DNA of 5,423 bases from Leclercia sp. UBA7405 (GTDB lineage: Bacteria > Pseudomonadota > Gammaproteobacteria > Enterobacterales > Enterobacteriaceae): positions 1 through 5,423 of the forward strand of contig DKMV01000220.1 in the NCBI GenBank assembly GCA_002469605.1. The letters run 5' to 3'. Shown piece after piece: positions 1 to 5,423 of this stretch (positions within the stretch are counted from its first letter, which is position 1; the number at the start of each line of letters is the position of its first letter). The position numbers and the translations under genes were made by a program. Under the pieces are notes generated by a model. The model was given only the letters and a program-made list of their open reading frames with translations. It made no database searches and was not told the origin of the DNA.

Positions 1-1083
1 TTGTTTGGCAATGTGCTGCTGACCGCCGGCCGAGCTTACCATTACCATAGTTTTACCATCGCTGCTCACGTCCGCATCCTGGTTCTGAGAGCCTTCCCAG
101 GTGATACGCTGCGGAGCACCGCCGTTAATATTGACTTTGTACACCTGCGGACGACCGGCCTGGTCAGAGGTAAAGGCCAGGTTCTGGCTGTCCGGGAACC
201 AGGTTGGTTCGGTGTTGTTGCTACGACCGTCGGTGACCTGACGGATCTGACCGGAGCCGATATCCATGACGTACAGGTTCAGGCTACCGGTTTTCGACAG
301 GGCAAACGCCAGTTTAGTCCCATCCGGAGAGAATGCCGGTGCCCCGTTGTGACGCGGGAAGGAGGCAACCTGACGCACCGCGCCGTTAGAGAGCGTCTGG
401 ATAACCAGCGCAGAACGGCCGCTTTCGAAGGTCACGTACGCCAGCTTAGAGCCGTCCGGAGACCAGGCCGGTGACATCAGCGGCTGCGGTGAACGGTGTA
501 CGGTGAACTGGTTGTAACCATCGTAGTCAGAGACGCGCAGCTCATACGGGAACTGACCGCCGTTGGTCTGCACCACGTAGGCGATACGGGTACGGAATGC
601 CCCTTTGATGCCGGTGAGCTTTTCGAACACTTCGTCACTCGCCGTGTGGCCCGCATAGCGCAGCCACTGCTTATTCACCTTGTAGGTGTTCTGAGCCAGA
701 ACGGTACCCGGTGCGCCACCGGTATCCACCAGCTGGTAAGCGACGTTATAGCCGCCATCCGCGCTCGGGGTCACCTGGCCCACAACCACCGCATCGATAC
801 CCAGCGCAGACCACGCGGCAGGCTGAACTTCCTGCGCGGTGCCCGGCTGCTGCGGCAGACGAGAACGATCTAACGGGTTGAATTTACCGCTGTTACGCAG
901 GTCGGCCGCAACGATGCCGCCGATGTCCTCAGGCGCGGAGCCCGGGCCCGCCCACTGGAACGGAACAACGCCAATCGGACGCGCCGAGTCCACCCCCTGG
1001 GTGATCTCGATACGTACTTCTGCGTGCAGAACCGCTGCCCACAGCATTAAAAAACTAAATGCTACACGTAATGCCTGCTTCAT
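1..1083 (-). CDS. tolB: Periplasmic Tol-Pal protein TolB, 3' end missing
   Basis: TolB is a periplasmic protein that binds Pal at the outer membrane and is released from it when TolA pulls. The visible 361 residues are intact and in frame; about 69 C-terminal residues of the usual 430 lie outside the window. A Sec signal peptide covers residues 1-21 ([21 protein letters not shown]), with likely cleavage before [10 protein letters not shown], the mature N-terminus that acts as the TolA-binding TolB box in E. coli. The N-terminal alpha/beta domain follows to about residue 165. The beta-propeller then shows repeated blade motifs [14 protein letters not shown] (205-218), [13 protein letters not shown] (249-261), [13 protein letters not shown] (293-305) and [13 protein letters not shown] (from 336). 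I chose the second of two adjacent ATGs because of its better spacing from AAGGGAG. pal should follow beyond the window. Confidence 0.97.
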   Translation of the reverse strand, partial: MKQALRVAFSFLMLWAAVLHAEVRIEITQGVDSARPIGVVPFQWAGPGSAPEDIGGIVAADLRNSGKFNPLDRSRLPQQPGTAQEVQPAAWSALGIDAVVVGQVTPSADGGYNVAYQLVDTGGAPGTVLAQNTYKVNKQWLRYAGHTASDEVFEKLTGIKGAFRTRIAYVVQTNGGQFPYELRVSDYDGYNQFTVHRSPQPLMSPAWSPDGSKLAYVTFESGRSALVIQTLSNGAVRQVASFPRHNGAPAFSPDGTKLAFALSKTGSLNLYVMDIGSGQIRQVTDGRSNNTEPTWFPDSQNLAFTSDQAGRPQVYKVNINGGAPQRITWEGSQNQDADVSSDGKTMVMVSSAGGQQHIAKQ

Positions 1084-1088
1084 CATAT

Positions 1089-1113
1089 CTCCCTTACCTG
1101 GGTAACCTTACCC
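1089..1113 (-). promoter_or_regulatory. tolB leader: competing inverted repeats next to the ribosome binding site
   Basis: On the minus strand GGGTAA (1113-1108), TTACCC (1105-1100) and GGTAAG (1098-1093) follow each other closely, and the last runs into the ribosome binding site AAGGGAG (1095-1089). The middle element can pair with either neighbour. The upstream pairing leaves the binding site open, while the downstream pairing covers its first bases. Loops are short, so each stem is effectively four or five pairs. The binding site is 5 bases from the ATG at 1083 but only 2 from the ATG at 1086, favouring the second ATG. Confidence 0.45.
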
Positions 1114-1118
1114 GCGAT

Positions 1119-1146
1119 AATTTAGCAGAATGTTAACAAACCCAAA
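1119..1146 (-). promoter_or_regulatory. Possible internal promoter for tolB-pal
   Basis: The 130-bp gap between tolA and tolB contains TGCTAAATT on the minus strand (1127-1119), an extended -10 (TGn followed by TAAATT). A poor -35-like TTTGGG (1146-1141) precedes the -10 hexamer by 16 bases. In E. coli an internal promoter before tolB is known, so a promoter here is expected; the exact assignment is weak. No terminator hairpin is visible after tolA, so read-through from tolQRA should also occur. Confidence 0.35.
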
Positions 1147-1213
1147 TAGACAAAACTACGAATGCCTGGTTACGACAATAGACTGTTTTCCGCACTTTCG
1201 TTAGAAGAGTGGA

Positions 1214-2491
1214 TTACAGCTTAAAGTCTAGTTTGGCATCTTTTATCTTTTCATAAACAGCCTGGCTCGGCGGTTTAGGAATATTTGCCGAGCGTGCGGC
1301 GGCCAGTGCGGCCTGGCAAAGTGCCGGATCGCCACCTTCCGAGGTCACGCTTTTCAGGGTTCCGTCCGGCCCCAGATTGATATGCAGGACGCACTGTTTC
1401 CCCTGATAGAGGCCCGCATCAAACAGGCGGCTTTGGATCGCCACCTGAATCTGCTTGGCGTAGGCGCTGATATCCGCCCCCGTCGCGCCGCCATTGGCAC
1501 CCGAAGTACCACTATCTTTCGCAGGCTGTCCGTTACCTTTGGCACCGCCCCCCGTTTTCGGCGCATTCTTACCTGAACTCAGGTCGCCAAACAGGTCGTC
1601 AACATCCGAAGCTGCTGCTTTTTCAGCGGCGGCTTTTTTGGCTGCTGCGGCTTTCGCAGCGGCAGCTTTATCCGCCGCAGCTTTATCGGCAGCCGCTTTC
1701 TTATCTGCAGCCGCTTTTTCGGCGGCGGCTTTCTTGGCAGCGGCGGCTTTTTCTGCTGCGGCTTTCTCAGCGGCAGCGGCCTTCTCGGCAGCAGCCGCTT
1801 TTTTGGCTGCATCGGCGGCGGCTTTTTTCTCCGCGTCTTCAGCAGCTTTCTTCGCGGCCTCGGCCTCGGCTTTCTTCTGGGCGTCCGCCGCCGCTTTTTT
1901 AGCGGCTTCTGCTTCTACTTTTTTCTTTGCATCCGCAGCGGCTTTAGCGGCCTCTGCTTCGGCTTTTTTCTGGGCGTCGGCAGCGGCTTTCTTCGCGGCT
2001 TCGGCGGCCTCTTTCGCCTGAGCATCCGCTTTGGCTTTCGCATCGGCTGCGGCTTTCGCTGCCGCCTCTTCTGCCTGCTTCTGCTGCTCCTGCGCTTTTT
2101 TCGCCGCCTCTTCAGCCTGTTTCTGCTGTTCCGCCTGCTCTTTCGCCGCTTCCTGCGCCTGCAGACGCTCTTTTTCAAGCTCTTTCAGGCGCTGCTGCTC
2201 GGCAGCCTGCTTTTCGCGTAACTCTTCCGCCTGCTGCTGCGCCTGCTTCTCGCGCTGCTCTTCCGCACGTTTGGCACTCGCCTGCTGCTGTTGCTGACGG
2301 TTATAGTTCTGCACTACTGCGCCGGGATCCACCATCACCGCATCAATGGAAGATCCGCCACCGCCGCCTGATGCATCTATATGCTCATCGAACGAACTCC
2401 AGATCAGCGCTGCAAAAAGAATGACATGCAGCACCGCCGAGATAATTATCGCCCGTTTAAGCTTATCGTTTTGTTCGGTTGCCTTTGACAC
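1214..2491 (-). CDS. tolA: Envelope-spanning Tol-Pal protein TolA
   Basis: TolA is anchored in the inner membrane by TolQR and spans the periplasm to reach TolB and Pal; in E. coli it is also the route for group A colicins and filamentous phage. The 425 residues compare with 421 in E. coli. Domain I has a membrane helix at about 13-32 carrying the Ser18/His22 face that contacts TolQ, then a glycine linker at 42-46. Domain II (about 65-295) is a long Ala/Lys/Glu/Gln helix, at first Gln-rich and then built of KAAA(E/D)K-type repeats. A conserved linker (DDLFGDLSSGKNAPKTGGGAKGN) leads to globular domain III (about 338-425), with the disulfide pair Cys367 and Cys392 and the motif EGGDPALCQAALAAA. 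The start is GTG, as expected for the sequence MSKATEQNDKLKRA. The repetitive part and the loop after it (GQPAKDSGTSGANGGATG) differ most from E. coli. Confidence 0.98.
   Translation of the reverse strand: MSKATEQNDKLKRAIIISAVLHVILFAALIWSSFDEHIDASGGGGGSSIDAVMVDPGAVVQNYNRQQQQQASAKRAEEQREKQAQQQAEELREKQAAEQQRLKELEKERLQAQEAAKEQAEQQKQAEEAAKKAQEQQKQAEEAAAKAAADAKAKADAQAKEAAEAAKKAAADAQKKAEAEAAKAAADAKKKVEAEAAKKAAADAQKKAEAEAAKKAAEDAEKKAAADAAKKAAAAEKAAAAEKAAAEKAAAAKKAAAEKAAADKKAAADKAAADKAAAAKAAAAKKAAAEKAAASDVDDLFGDLSSGKNAPKTGGGAKGNGQPAKDSGTSGANGGATGADISAYAKQIQVAIQSRLFDAGLYQGKQCVLHINLGPDGTLKSVTSEGGDPALCQAALAAARSANIPKPPSQAVYEKIKDAKLDFKL
1610..2050 (-). repeat. Low-complexity Ala/Lys repeat tract in tolA
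   Basis: This part encodes TolA residues about 148-294, an imperfect series of short units such as AAAEK, AAADK, AAAAK and AAADAQKK that form the alanine-rich helix. At the DNA level it is a run of near-copies of gcngcngcng-aaa/gaa-type codons. Synonymous variation among GCC, GCG, GCA and GCT breaks exact repeats, which limits slippage but still leaves many short identical segments. The complement gives a long Ala/Phe/Ser open frame on the other strand that is not a gene. Confidence 0.85.
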
Positions 2492-2498
2492 TATTGGT

Positions 2499-2502
2499 TC
2501 CC
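2499..2502 (-). promoter_or_regulatory. Weak ribosome binding site of tolA
   Basis: GGGA is followed by 7 bases and then the GTG start of tolA, in the 37-bp gap after tolR. The weak site and the GTG codon together suggest restrained initiation of TolA relative to TolQ and TolR. Confidence 0.5.
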
Positions 2503-2528
2503 AAAAACTCTTTTGTGTACGCAGATGA

Positions 2529-2957
2529 TCAAATAGGCTGCGTCATCAAGCCGACCGACTTAACGCCTGCGCTATGCAGGAGATTCAGCGCTTTAATGAT
2601 TTCATCGTAAGGCACGTCTTTCGCGCCACCGATTAAGAAGACCGTTTTCGGATTTGACTGCAGGCGGCGTTGTGCTTCGGCAATAACCTGTTCCGGCGGC
2701 AGCTGATCCATACGATCTTTTTCTACCACCACGCTGTATTGCCCAACCCCTGACACCTCAATAATGACCGGTGGATCATCATTGGTGCTTACAGCCTGCG
2801 ACTCTGTCGCATCCGGCAGATCAACTTCTACGCTCTGGGTGATGATAGGTGCTGTCGCCATAAAGATAAGCAGCAGCACCAGCAGCACGTCCAGCAGCGG
2901 TACAATGTTGATTTCGGACTTGAGCTCGCGACGACCTCGTCCACGCTGTCTGGCCAT
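2529..2957 (-). CDS. tolR: Tol-Pal motor protein TolR
   Basis: TolR is the ExbD/MotB-like partner of TolQ: one membrane helix plus a periplasmic domain that changes shape as protons flow and is thought to contact peptidoglycan. The 142 residues equal the E. coli length. A basic N-terminus (MARQRGRGRR) precedes the membrane helix at about residues 18-38, which holds the essential proton-carrying Asp23 in INIVPLLDVLLV. The periplasmic domain includes VEVDLPDATESQAV, the conserved FLIGGAKDVPYDEIIKALNLL and the C-terminal VGLMTQPI. The ATG is 3 bp after the tolQ stop, with AAGGGG 6 bases upstream inside the end of tolQ. Compared with E. coli, changes concentrate in residues 82-101 (DRMDQLPPEQVIAEAQRRLQ), a surface helix of the periplasmic domain. 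Confidence 0.98.
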   Translation of the reverse strand: MARQRGRGRRELKSEINIVPLLDVLLVLLLIFMATAPIITQSVEVDLPDATESQAVSTNDDPPVIIEVSGVGQYSVVVEKDRMDQLPPEQVIAEAQRRLQSNPKTVFLIGGAKDVPYDEIIKALNLLHSAGVKSVGLMTQPI

Positions 2958-2960
2958 GGT

Positions 2961-4054
<1,094 letters not shown>

Positions 4055-4060
4055 TTTACA

Positions 4061-4064
4061 TCCC
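4061..4064 (-). promoter_or_regulatory. Ribosome binding site deciding the ybgC start
   Basis: GGGA stands 6 bases upstream of the GTG at 4054, supporting a 134-residue YbgC. The in-frame ATG at 4093 has no comparable site before it. Confidence 0.55.
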
Positions 4065-4119
4065 GGTAATACAAGTAGGTTGTGCCCTGTCATGGCTCAC
4101 GGATGGCGCTGACGGACAG

Positions 4120-4146
4120 AACATAACCTCAGGTTAGCGCTTTCAA
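4120..4146 (-). promoter_or_regulatory. Second promoter candidate with embedded palindrome, ybgC leader
   Basis: TTGAAA (4146-4141) is a good -35 element. TATGTT (4125-4120) is a moderate -10 element, but the spacer is only 15 bases, short for sigma70. Within it lies the perfect 13-bp palindrome TAACCTGAGGTTA (4124-4136; arms of six around one central base), the form expected of a dimeric repressor site. If the upstream promoter is the real one, the palindrome lies in the transcribed leader instead, where its short loop makes it a poor hairpin. I do not recognise it as a known regulator's site. Confidence 0.3.
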
Positions 4147-4154
4147 ACTTCGCT

Positions 4155-4183
4155 ACTATACGCGCGGGAATGATGGTTTGGAA
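4155..4183 (-). promoter_or_regulatory. Candidate sigma70 promoter for the ybgC-tolQRA operon
   Basis: TATAGT (4160-4155 on the minus strand) matches the -10 consensus at five of six positions. It is preceded after a 17-base spacer by TTCCAA (4183-4178), a weak -35 with three matches. Transcription would begin near 4148 and leave a leader of roughly 95 bases before the GTG of ybgC. The position downstream of the cyd terminator fits the known tol-pal promoter upstream of ybgC in E. coli. Confidence 0.5.
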
Positions 4184-4192
4184 TGGGAGAAA

Positions 4193-4208
4193 GTAAACGG
4201 AGAGTAAA
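4193..4208 (+). promoter_or_regulatory. CpxR-like direct repeat upstream of ybgC
   Basis: On the plus strand GTAAA occurs twice with six bases between (AGTAAA-N5-AGTAAA if the preceding A is counted), an 11-bp period. The published CpxR site is GTAAA-N(4-8)-GTAAA, most often with N5, so this fits the loose consensus but not the commonest spacing. It lies about 10 bp upstream of the -35 element of the ybgC promoter candidate. CpxR answers envelope stress, which would suit a tol-pal promoter. Such A-rich repeats also occur by chance, and binding is inferred. Confidence 0.35.
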
Positions 4209-4211
4209 TTT

Positions 4212-4235
4212 TTATGGGCCAGGGTAAGCCCATAA
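4212..4235 (-). terminator. Hairpin after ybgE, probable cyd operon terminator
   Basis: An 8-bp perfect stem (TTATGGGC with GCCCATAA) encloses an 8-base loop, about 20 bp after the ybgE stop. The minus-strand transcript continues with AAATTT, so the U tract is short and the stem has only four G-C pairs. The plus strand also has TTTT after the stem. It fits the boundary between the cyd and tol-pal operons, but termination may be incomplete and allow read-through into ybgC. Confidence 0.6.
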
Positions 4236-4255
4236 TTTTAACGGATGGTTCTTAT

Positions 4256-4546
4256 TCAATTAAAGAAGAAAATAAGTGCAGCAAGCAGGACCAGATCGGC
4301 AATCAGCGGGCAGAAAATGCCCTGCCAGTGAATTGCTTTCGGACGAAAACCGACGCCGTGGATCACGCCAGCGCAGACCGCCCACATGATAAGAAAACCG
4401 TGCCAGATTTCGAGACTGCTGGTCTTAGCAGCAATGCGGGTCGGATCCCAGAAAATGCACCCGGCCAGCACTAATGCCATCACTAAGGAAAGCGCCCGTA
4501 ACGGGCGCTTGTCCATTACCGCATACAGCATCGCGATAATTTTCAT
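4256..4546 (-). CDS. ybgE: Cyd operon inner-membrane protein YbgE
   Basis: A 96-residue membrane protein of the YbgE family, found after cydX in many Proteobacteria; its molecular function is not established, although its position suggests a role linked to cytochrome bd. Three hydrophobic segments are visible (about residues 16-33, 47-66 and 76-95), joined by short loops with conserved-looking motifs FWDPTR, EIWHG, GVIHGVGFRP and WQGIFCPL, and ending in LIFFFN. The length is close to the E. coli protein. The start overlaps the cydX stop by one base. Only a weak GAAG-like site precedes it, so translation probably depends on ribosomes finishing cydX. Codons 13-19 are formed by a near-perfect inverted repeat, which could make a strong mRNA hairpin. 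A terminator-like hairpin follows the TGA stop by about 20 bp, so this is probably the last gene of the cyd operon. Confidence 0.93.
   Translation of the reverse strand: MKIIAMLYAVMDKRPLRALSLVMALVLAGCIFWDPTRIAAKTSSLEIWHGFLIMWAVCAGVIHGVGFRPKAIHWQGIFCPLIADLVLLAALIFFFN
4490..4510 (-). repeat. Perfect inverted repeat inside the start of ybgE
   Basis: Two 10-base arms, AAGCGCCCGT (4490-4499 on the plus strand) and ACGGGCGCTT (4501-4510), are exact reverse complements around a single central base. In the mRNA this gives a stem of nine pairs, mostly G-C, closed by a three-base UUA loop. It codes for KRPLRAL, residues 13-19 of YbgE, and uses the less favoured codons TTA and CGG at its centre. The bases after the stem in the transcript are UUUCCUU when the end of the arm is counted, only a weak U tract. 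It could act as a partial attenuator or an RNA 3'-end stabiliser after cydX; function is inference. Confidence 0.75.
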
Positions 4547-4659
4547 TACTGTTGTTCTTCACCGACTTTGGAGGCTTCAACATGCTCAAGCGCCAGGGCG
4601 GTGATCACACCAAACGCGCAGGCAAGGAGCGTTCCTAAAATCCATGCGAAATACCACAT
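4546..4659 (-). CDS. cydX: Small subunit CydX of cytochrome bd-I oxidase
   Basis: A 37-residue single-pass membrane protein that binds CydA and stabilises the hemes of cytochrome bd-I; it is needed for full oxidase activity in E. coli. The sequence starts with the family signature MWYFAWILGTLLAC, has one hydrophobic helix (about residues 3-24), the conserved Glu25 at the end of that helix, and a short polar tail EHVEASKVGEEQQ. Length equals the E. coli protein. The start ATG is preceded by a strong AAGGAG ribosome binding site with a 6-base spacer, in the 14-bp gap after cydB. The same frame is open further upstream inside cydB, so a naive longest-ORF call would badly overextend this gene. 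Its TAA stop shares its last A with the ATG of ybgE (TAATG), suggesting translational coupling. Confidence 0.96.
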   Translation of the reverse strand: MWYFAWILGTLLACAFGVITALALEHVEASKVGEEQQ

Positions 4660-4665
4660 AATCAG

Positions 4666-4671
4666 CTCCTT
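4666..4671 (-). promoter_or_regulatory. Ribosome binding site of cydX
   Basis: AAGGAG lies 6 bases upstream of the cydX ATG and inside the short gap after the cydB stop. It fixes the start of this 37-codon gene and argues against the much longer upstream reading in the same frame. Confidence 0.85.
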
Positions 4672-4673
4672 AC

Positions 4674-5423
4674 TTAGTACATTGAGTGGGTATTGCTTTC
4701 GATATGTTCTTTGGTGATGCGTCCGAACATTTTCCAGTAACACCAGCTGGTGTACAGCAGAATAATAGGGACGAACACCGCAGCAACCCAGGTCATCAGG
4801 TTCAGCGTCATCTGGCTGGAGGTGGCATCCCACATGGTCAGGCTCGCATTCATCATGGTGCTGGATGGCATCACGAACGGGAACATCGCAATACCGGCAG
4901 TCAGGATGATGCAGGCCAGCGTCAGGGAGGAGAACACAAACGCCAGCGCGCCTTTTTCCATGCGCGAGGTCAGTACCGTCAGCAGCGGCAGCAGTACGCC
5001 CAGCGCCGGGATCGCCCACAGGGCTGGCATATTGTTAAAGTTCGCCAGCCAGGCTCCCGCCTCACGCGCCACTTCTTTGGTCAGCGGATTAGAAGGCGCG
5101 GTATGGTTGATAGCCGAGGTCACCACGTAGCCATCGATACCGTACATTACCCACACACCCGCCAGAGCGAAGCAGACCAGGGTTACCAGCGCTGCAACCT
5201 GAGCAGTCGCGCGGGAACGCAGGTGCAGCTCACCTACGGTACGCATCTGCAGATAGGTCGCGCCCTGAGTAATAATCATCGCCACGCTCACCACGCCCGC
5301 CAGCAGACCAAACGGGTTCAGCAGCTGGAAGAAGTTACCGGTGTAGTAGAGACGCATATATTCGTCGATGTTAAAGGGTACGCCCTGCAGCAGGTTGCCG
5401 AACGCCACGCCAATCACCAGCGG
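4674..5423 (-). CDS. cydB: Cytochrome bd-I ubiquinol oxidase subunit II, 5' end missing
   Basis: CydB is the second large subunit of the inner-membrane cytochrome bd oxidase, which oxidises ubiquinol and reduces oxygen to water at low oxygen tension; the hemes sit in CydA, encoded just upstream outside the window. The visible part is 249 residues, the C-terminal two thirds of a protein usually about 379 long. The reading frame is open through the window edge, so the GTG near 5417 is an internal valine codon, not a start. It begins at the family segment PLVIGVAFGNLLQGVPFN and shows five hydrophobic segments (about residues 36-57, 74-98, 134-153, 158-184 and 209-231 of the visible part). Other recognisable stretches are GATYLQMRTVGELHLR, MFPFVMPSSTMMNASL and the cytoplasmic tail KMFGRITKEHIESNTHSMY. 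The TAA stop lies 14 bp before cydX. There is no frameshift in the visible part. Confidence 0.97.
   Translation of the reverse strand, partial: PLVIGVAFGNLLQGVPFNIDEYMRLYYTGNFFQLLNPFGLLAGVVSVAMIITQGATYLQMRTVGELHLRSRATAQVAALVTLVCFALAGVWVMYGIDGYVVTSAINHTAPSNPLTKEVAREAGAWLANFNNMPALWAIPALGVLLPLLTVLTSRMEKGALAFVFSSLTLACIILTAGIAMFPFVMPSSTMMNASLTMWDATSSQMTLNLMTWVAAVFVPIILLYTSWCYWKMFGRITKEHIESNTHSMY

Noticed and set aside
1..474. A plus-strand open frame of 157 codons at the window start
   Set aside because: It is antisense to the TolB beta-propeller, whose minus-strand reading is intact and matches the family over its whole length.
1494..2021. A 175-codon Ala/Phe/Ser-rich open frame on the plus strand opposite tolA
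   Set aside because: It is the complement of the Ala/Lys repeat codons of TolA. Such repeats automatically avoid stops on the other strand.
4055..4093. A 13-residue N-terminal extension of YbgC from an upstream ATG
   Set aside because: The 134-residue form matches the family length and has its own ribosome binding site. The extension ([13 protein letters not shown]) has no family resemblance.
4546..5019. A 157-codon minus-strand frame that ends with the CydX sequence
   Set aside because: Everything before codon 121 is an out-of-frame reading of cydB. The real gene is the last 37 codons, marked by an AAGGAG site.

Overview
This window is a conserved chromosomal block of an enterobacterium (order Enterobacterales, close to the Escherichia/Enterobacter/Klebsiella group). 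The proteins match my memory of the E. coli K-12 Cyd and Tol families nearly residue for residue in TolQ, TolR, CydX and TolB, with scattered substitutions. This suggests a related genus rather than E. coli itself, but I cannot name the species without a search. All eight genes lie on the minus strand, so the region reads from high to low coordinates.

Layout in transcription order: (1) 5423-4256 is the end of the cytochrome bd-I oxidase operon: cydB (5' part outside the window), the small subunit gene cydX, and ybgE, packed with a 14-bp gap and a 1-base TAATG overlap. (2) 4255-4055 is a roughly 200-bp gap. It holds a terminator-like hairpin for the cyd operon, a direct repeat resembling a CpxR site, one or two sigma70-like promoter candidates, and a 13-bp palindrome. 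(3) 4054-1 is the tol-pal operon: ybgC, tolQ, tolR, tolA and tolB (3' end outside the window). ybgC and tolQ overlap by GTGA, tolQ and tolR are 3 bp apart, and tolR and tolA are 37 bp apart. A 130-bp gap before tolB may carry a separate promoter and has a hairpin-prone leader.

The genes form two functional groups. CydB and CydX belong to the inner-membrane quinol oxidase, with CydA encoded just upstream outside the window; YbgE is an unexplained membrane protein of the same operon. TolQ, TolR and TolA form the proton-driven inner-membrane motor that reaches through the periplasm to TolB and Pal, stabilising the outer membrane during division. YbgC is a cytoplasmic acyl-CoA thioesterase made from the same transcript.

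I do not see a previously undescribed system: the gene content and order are standard. The points worth a second look are non-coding or structural: a near-perfect 21-bp inverted repeat inside the start of ybgE, the CpxR-like repeat upstream of ybgC, the palindrome in the ybgC leader, two competing hairpins at the tolB ribosome binding site, and the low-complexity repeat tract of tolA.
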